10,149 nucleotides of DNA from an uncultured Verrucomicrobiota bacterium (GTDB lineage: Bacteria; Verrucomicrobiota; Verrucomicrobiia; Chthoniobacterales; SZAS-18), in the NCBI GenBank assembly GCA_937871685.1, contig CALMOL010000166.1:1-10149 (forward strand), in the 5' to 3' direction. This document shows, in pieces, positions 7,943 through 10,149 of the stretch. The position numbers and the translations under genes are program-made. The notes below the pieces were generated by a model. That model ran no database searches, had not been told where the DNA came from, and worked only from the letters and a program-made list of their open reading frames with translations. The number at the start of each line of letters is the position of its first letter. The first letter of the stretch is position 1.

Positions 7943-9526
7943 TCAACTAGCGAACACGCGCCAGTCAAGGTCCGGGAAAATGGTATCTCGCCACTCGGCA
8001 TCGGCCAAGGCCGGCGAATCCGGCGCGCCACGCGCCGCGCCCTCCCACAGGCGCTCGAAGCGAGCCAGGTGCGCGCGGCTTCGCGCCGCGGCGTATTCGG
8101 CGGCGGTGCCAGTCTTCATGAGGAAGGCCCAGTCGCTCGACTGCGCGAGGAGCAGTTCCCGCGCGAGCTGGCGCAGGGCGCGGTCCATCAGCGTGTCCGT
8201 GCCGGCCGCGTGCCGGCGAGCCAGCTCGCCAAGCCGACGCGCGGCGGAATGGAGGCGCGGATAAATCCAGTCCGAGTGCGGCCCCAGCCACATGTCCCAA
8301 TAGCCGTGCTGGCCCCAGCTCGAGGCCGACGGCCGCGCCACCTGCTGCGTGGGATGCTCGGCGAGGTGCCCGCCCGGCGTCACGAGTCGCAGCCCGGGCT
8401 CACGCTCCGCCGCCAGGCGGAGAAACGCCTCCAGGAAGTCCGGCCCCTCGAACCACCAGTGCCCGAACAACTCCGCGTCGAAGGGCACCGTCAGCACCGG
8501 GTCGCGGCCCAGGGCGGCGGCGAGCGGCGCGAGTTGCGCCACGCGCGTGGCCAGAAAATCCCCGGCGTGCTCCCGCGCCGCGCGGAGGGCGGCGCCGCGA
8601 TCATACCAGTCCTTCTCGCCGATGGGGACGCCGCGGCCGGTGACGCGGTGATACTTGAACCCCGTGAAGCGCCGAGGCGCGCCGGGTGGAACCAACGGCG
8701 CCAATTCCTCCGCCGACCGGTCCCAGCCAAGGTCACGATAAAAGTCGCGGTAGCGCCCGTCGCCGGGATATCCGACTTCCGCGCTCCAGACCTGGCGACT
8801 CGCCTCGCGGTCGCGCCCAAAGGCCGCCGGCCCGGCCGGGGTGAATACCGGCGCGTAGATCGCCGCGCGTGGTCGCGGGCGGGCAAGCAGCAGGCCGTGC
8901 GCGTCGAGGAGAAACCAGCGCAAATTCGCCGCCGCCAGTTCCTCCTCCAGGCCCGGGAAATACGCGCACTCGGGCAGCCAGATCCCACGCGGCGCGCGGC
9001 CGAAGTGCGCCTGATAATCCGCGACCGCCAGCCGGATTTGCGCCCGCACCGCCACCGGCTCCGCGGCAAGCAGCGGCAGGAAGCCGTGCGTCGCCCCGCA
9101 GGTGATGATCTCGACGTGGCCGGAATCTTGGAACGAGCGAAACGCGCCGACGAGGTCGCCCTTCCAGCGGTGGACGTATTGCTCCCGCAGCGCCGCGGCG
9201 TGCGCCGCGTGGAACTCGGCCGCGGCGCGCTCCCCCTCGCTCATCGCGCGCCCCTTTTCGCGCTCGCCCAGGTCGGCGAGCTGGTCGAGCCGGCGCCGCG
9301 TGCGGGAGCGCAGCAGCGGGTCGCGCAGCATGGCGCACAGCGTCGGCGTGAGCGTGAAGGTCAGCGCGAAGGGCACGCCCTCCGCGTGCAGCCGGTGCAT
9401 CACGTCGAGCAGCGGCAGGTAGCATTCCGCCACGGCCTCGTAGAGCCAGCCCTCCTCCAAAAAATCATCGTGCTCCGGGTGCCGCACAAACGGCAGGTGC
9501 GCGTGGAGGACGAGGGCGAGGCGCAC
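7943..9526 (-). CDS. GH57 family 1,4-alpha-glucan branching enzyme
   Basis: Predicted to introduce alpha-1,6 branches into alpha-glucan (glycogen-type) polymers. The 527-residue length fits bacterial and archaeal GH57 branching enzymes of the Thermus/Thermococcus type (about 520-560 residues). The N-terminal strand LVLHAHLPFVRHPEH (6-19) carries the conserved HxH. TCGATHGFLPLL (142-153) follows. GIWLPECAYFPGLEEEL (181-197) contains the likely nucleophile Glu186. FTGFKYHRVTG (287-297) comes next. TVPFDAELFGHWWFEGP (346-362) contains the likely acid/base Asp350. Both fit the Glu/Asp pair known from the Thermococcus enzyme TK1436. SSWGQHGYWDMWL and the helical C-terminal domain complete the branching-enzyme layout and argue against a GH57 amylase or 4-alpha-glucanotransferase. 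The start is GTG 9526, since no ATG lies nearby upstream and the HAH strand must be near the terminus. No Shine-Dalgarno is seen. It lies 53 bp after birA and 79 bp before hiuH, with no obvious functional link to either. Confidence 0.92.
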   Translation of the reverse strand: MRLALVLHAHLPFVRHPEHDDFLEEGWLYEAVAECYLPLLDVMHRLHAEGVPFALTFTLTPTLCAMLRDPLLRSRTRRRLDQLADLGEREKGRAMSEGERAAAEFHAAHAAALREQYVHRWKGDLVGAFRSFQDSGHVEIITCGATHGFLPLLAAEPVAVRAQIRLAVADYQAHFGRAPRGIWLPECAYFPGLEEELAAANLRWFLLDAHGLLLARPRPRAAIYAPVFTPAGPAAFGRDREASRQVWSAEVGYPGDGRYRDFYRDLGWDRSAEELAPLVPPGAPRRFTGFKYHRVTGRGVPIGEKDWYDRGAALRAAREHAGDFLATRVAQLAPLAAALGRDPVLTVPFDAELFGHWWFEGPDFLEAFLRLAAEREPGLRLVTPGGHLAEHPTQQVARPSASSWGQHGYWDMWLGPHSDWIYPRLHSAARRLGELARRHAAGTDTLMDRALRQLARELLLAQSSDWAFLMKTGTAAEYAAARSRAHLARFERLWEGAARGAPDSPALADAEWRDTIFPDLDWRVFAS

Positions 9527-9579
9527 CGGGATCGGGTGATGAACGAGGGAAGCGAGGCAGCCTTATCAGCCCTCCGCCC

Positions 9580-10149
9580 TCAACCATCAACCGCCGTTGC
9601 CCGGCAATGCTCGGTCTCCCCGGCCGCGATCACCTCGCGGCCGCCATCGTCGCGGCGCAGGACGAGGCGCGCTTCCGCGTCGAGCGACTCGGCAACCCCC
9701 TCGACGACCTCGCCGCCGCGGGCGACCCGCACGCGGCGGCCAAGCGTGGCCGAGCGTGCCGCAAGCTCGGTGGCGAGAGGTGAAAAATCATCGCCCCATG
9801 CTGCTGGTTCACGGTAGAGCGCATCAAGCGCGCCAAGCACCGCGGCAGCGACGCGTTCCCGGCCGATCCCAGCCTGGACCATCCGCAGCGAGCCGGCCGC
9901 GGTTCTCAGTTCCGGCGGGAAGTCCCCCTCGGCGTGAAGCACGTTGAGCCCGATCCCAACAACGGCGAATTGCGGCGTCGCCTCGACAAGGATGCCACCG
10001 CATTTGCGACCGTCCGGTAGGAGCAGGTCATTCGGCCACTTCACGCCGAGGCGGCCGCCGGCCGCCGCCTCCACACCACGCACAATGGCCAAGGCCGCGA
10101 GCGCACTGAGGCGGTGCCAGCGATCGCGCGCGACCGAGGGCCGCAGCAA
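9580..10149 (-). CDS. birA: Biotin-[acetyl-CoA-carboxylase] ligase, 5' end cut by window
   Basis: Activates biotin with ATP and attaches it to the carrier domain of biotin enzymes such as acetyl-CoA carboxylase. About 189 C-terminal residues are visible. The catalytic core includes a motif reading VKWPNDLLLPDGRKCGG, where WPND and the following Lys bind the biotinyl-adenylate, and then ILVE and VVGIGLNV. After a helical stretch comes a small SH3-like C-terminal domain (about the last 55 residues: GRRVRVARGG, SLDAEARLVLRRDDGG, VIAAGETE). The visible start, a TTG at the window edge, is almost certainly an internal Leu: LLRP is the usual strand late in the substrate-binding core. The upstream part with the GRGR motif, and any DNA-binding N-terminus, lies outside, so whether it also acts as a repressor cannot be judged. 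It is the first gene of the minus-strand run seen here. Confidence 0.93.
   Translation of the reverse strand: MLRPSVARDRWHRLSALAALAIVRGVEAAAGGRLGVKWPNDLLLPDGRKCGGILVEATPQFAVVGIGLNVLHAEGDFPPELRTAAGSLRMVQAGIGRERVAAAVLGALDALYREPAAWGDDFSPLATELAARSATLGRRVRVARGGEVVEGVAESLDAEARLVLRRDDGGREVIAAGETEHCRATAVDG

Noticed and set aside
8069..9817. Long plus-strand frames opposite GH57/birA (582 codons), allC (6338-7549) and allB (4472-5692)
   Set aside because: All lie opposite genes with full catalytic motifs and have Arg/Ala/Gly-rich compositions typical of shadow frames in high-GC DNA.

Overview
This 10.1 kb window of very GC-rich bacterial DNA reads as ordinary chromosome: metabolic genes plus two non-coding repeat structures. 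No rRNA, tRNA, transposase, phage module or CRISPR array was seen. The lineage cannot be proved from the window. High GC, the general absence of Shine-Dalgarno sequences before the starts, and an inverted-repeat element carrying a GGGAGCTTGCTCCC-type core (which I recall as common in Verrucomicrobia) make a member of Verrucomicrobiota a reasonable guess. That guess is inference.

Left part, plus strand. At 28-921 lies an uncharacterised protein with a degenerate NPGN-type domain, seen in proteins often labelled phage 'structural protein', and a serine-rich tail. At 1060-2868 lies a complete GTP-dependent PEP carboxykinase (pckG), the gluconeogenic entry enzyme.

Middle. From 2869 to 3449, between the convergent 3' ends of pckG and trpD, there is a 581-base gap with no confident gene. 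It holds eleven degenerate direct repeats of exactly 21 bp (3037-3267) and a short open frame that may be a gene remnant.

Right part, minus strand, in transcription order: a partial biotin-protein ligase (birA) cut by the window edge, a GH57 alpha-glucan branching enzyme, hydroxyisourate hydrolase (hiuH), an allantoate amidohydrolase-type M20 peptidase (allC), allantoinase (allB), then anthranilate phosphoribosyltransferase (trpD). The gaps from birA to allB are 26-79 bp, so these five genes may share a transcript. hiuH, allC and allB form a compact ureide-catabolism block. It opens 5-hydroxyisourate, opens the allantoin ring and hydrolyses allantoate, releasing nitrogen from purines. Urate oxidase, OHCU decarboxylase and the enzymes after allantoate are not in the window. 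A 153-bp inverted-repeat element (4601-4753), starting 6 bp past the allB stop, separates this block from trpD. trpD has its own sigma70-like promoter candidate in the gap.
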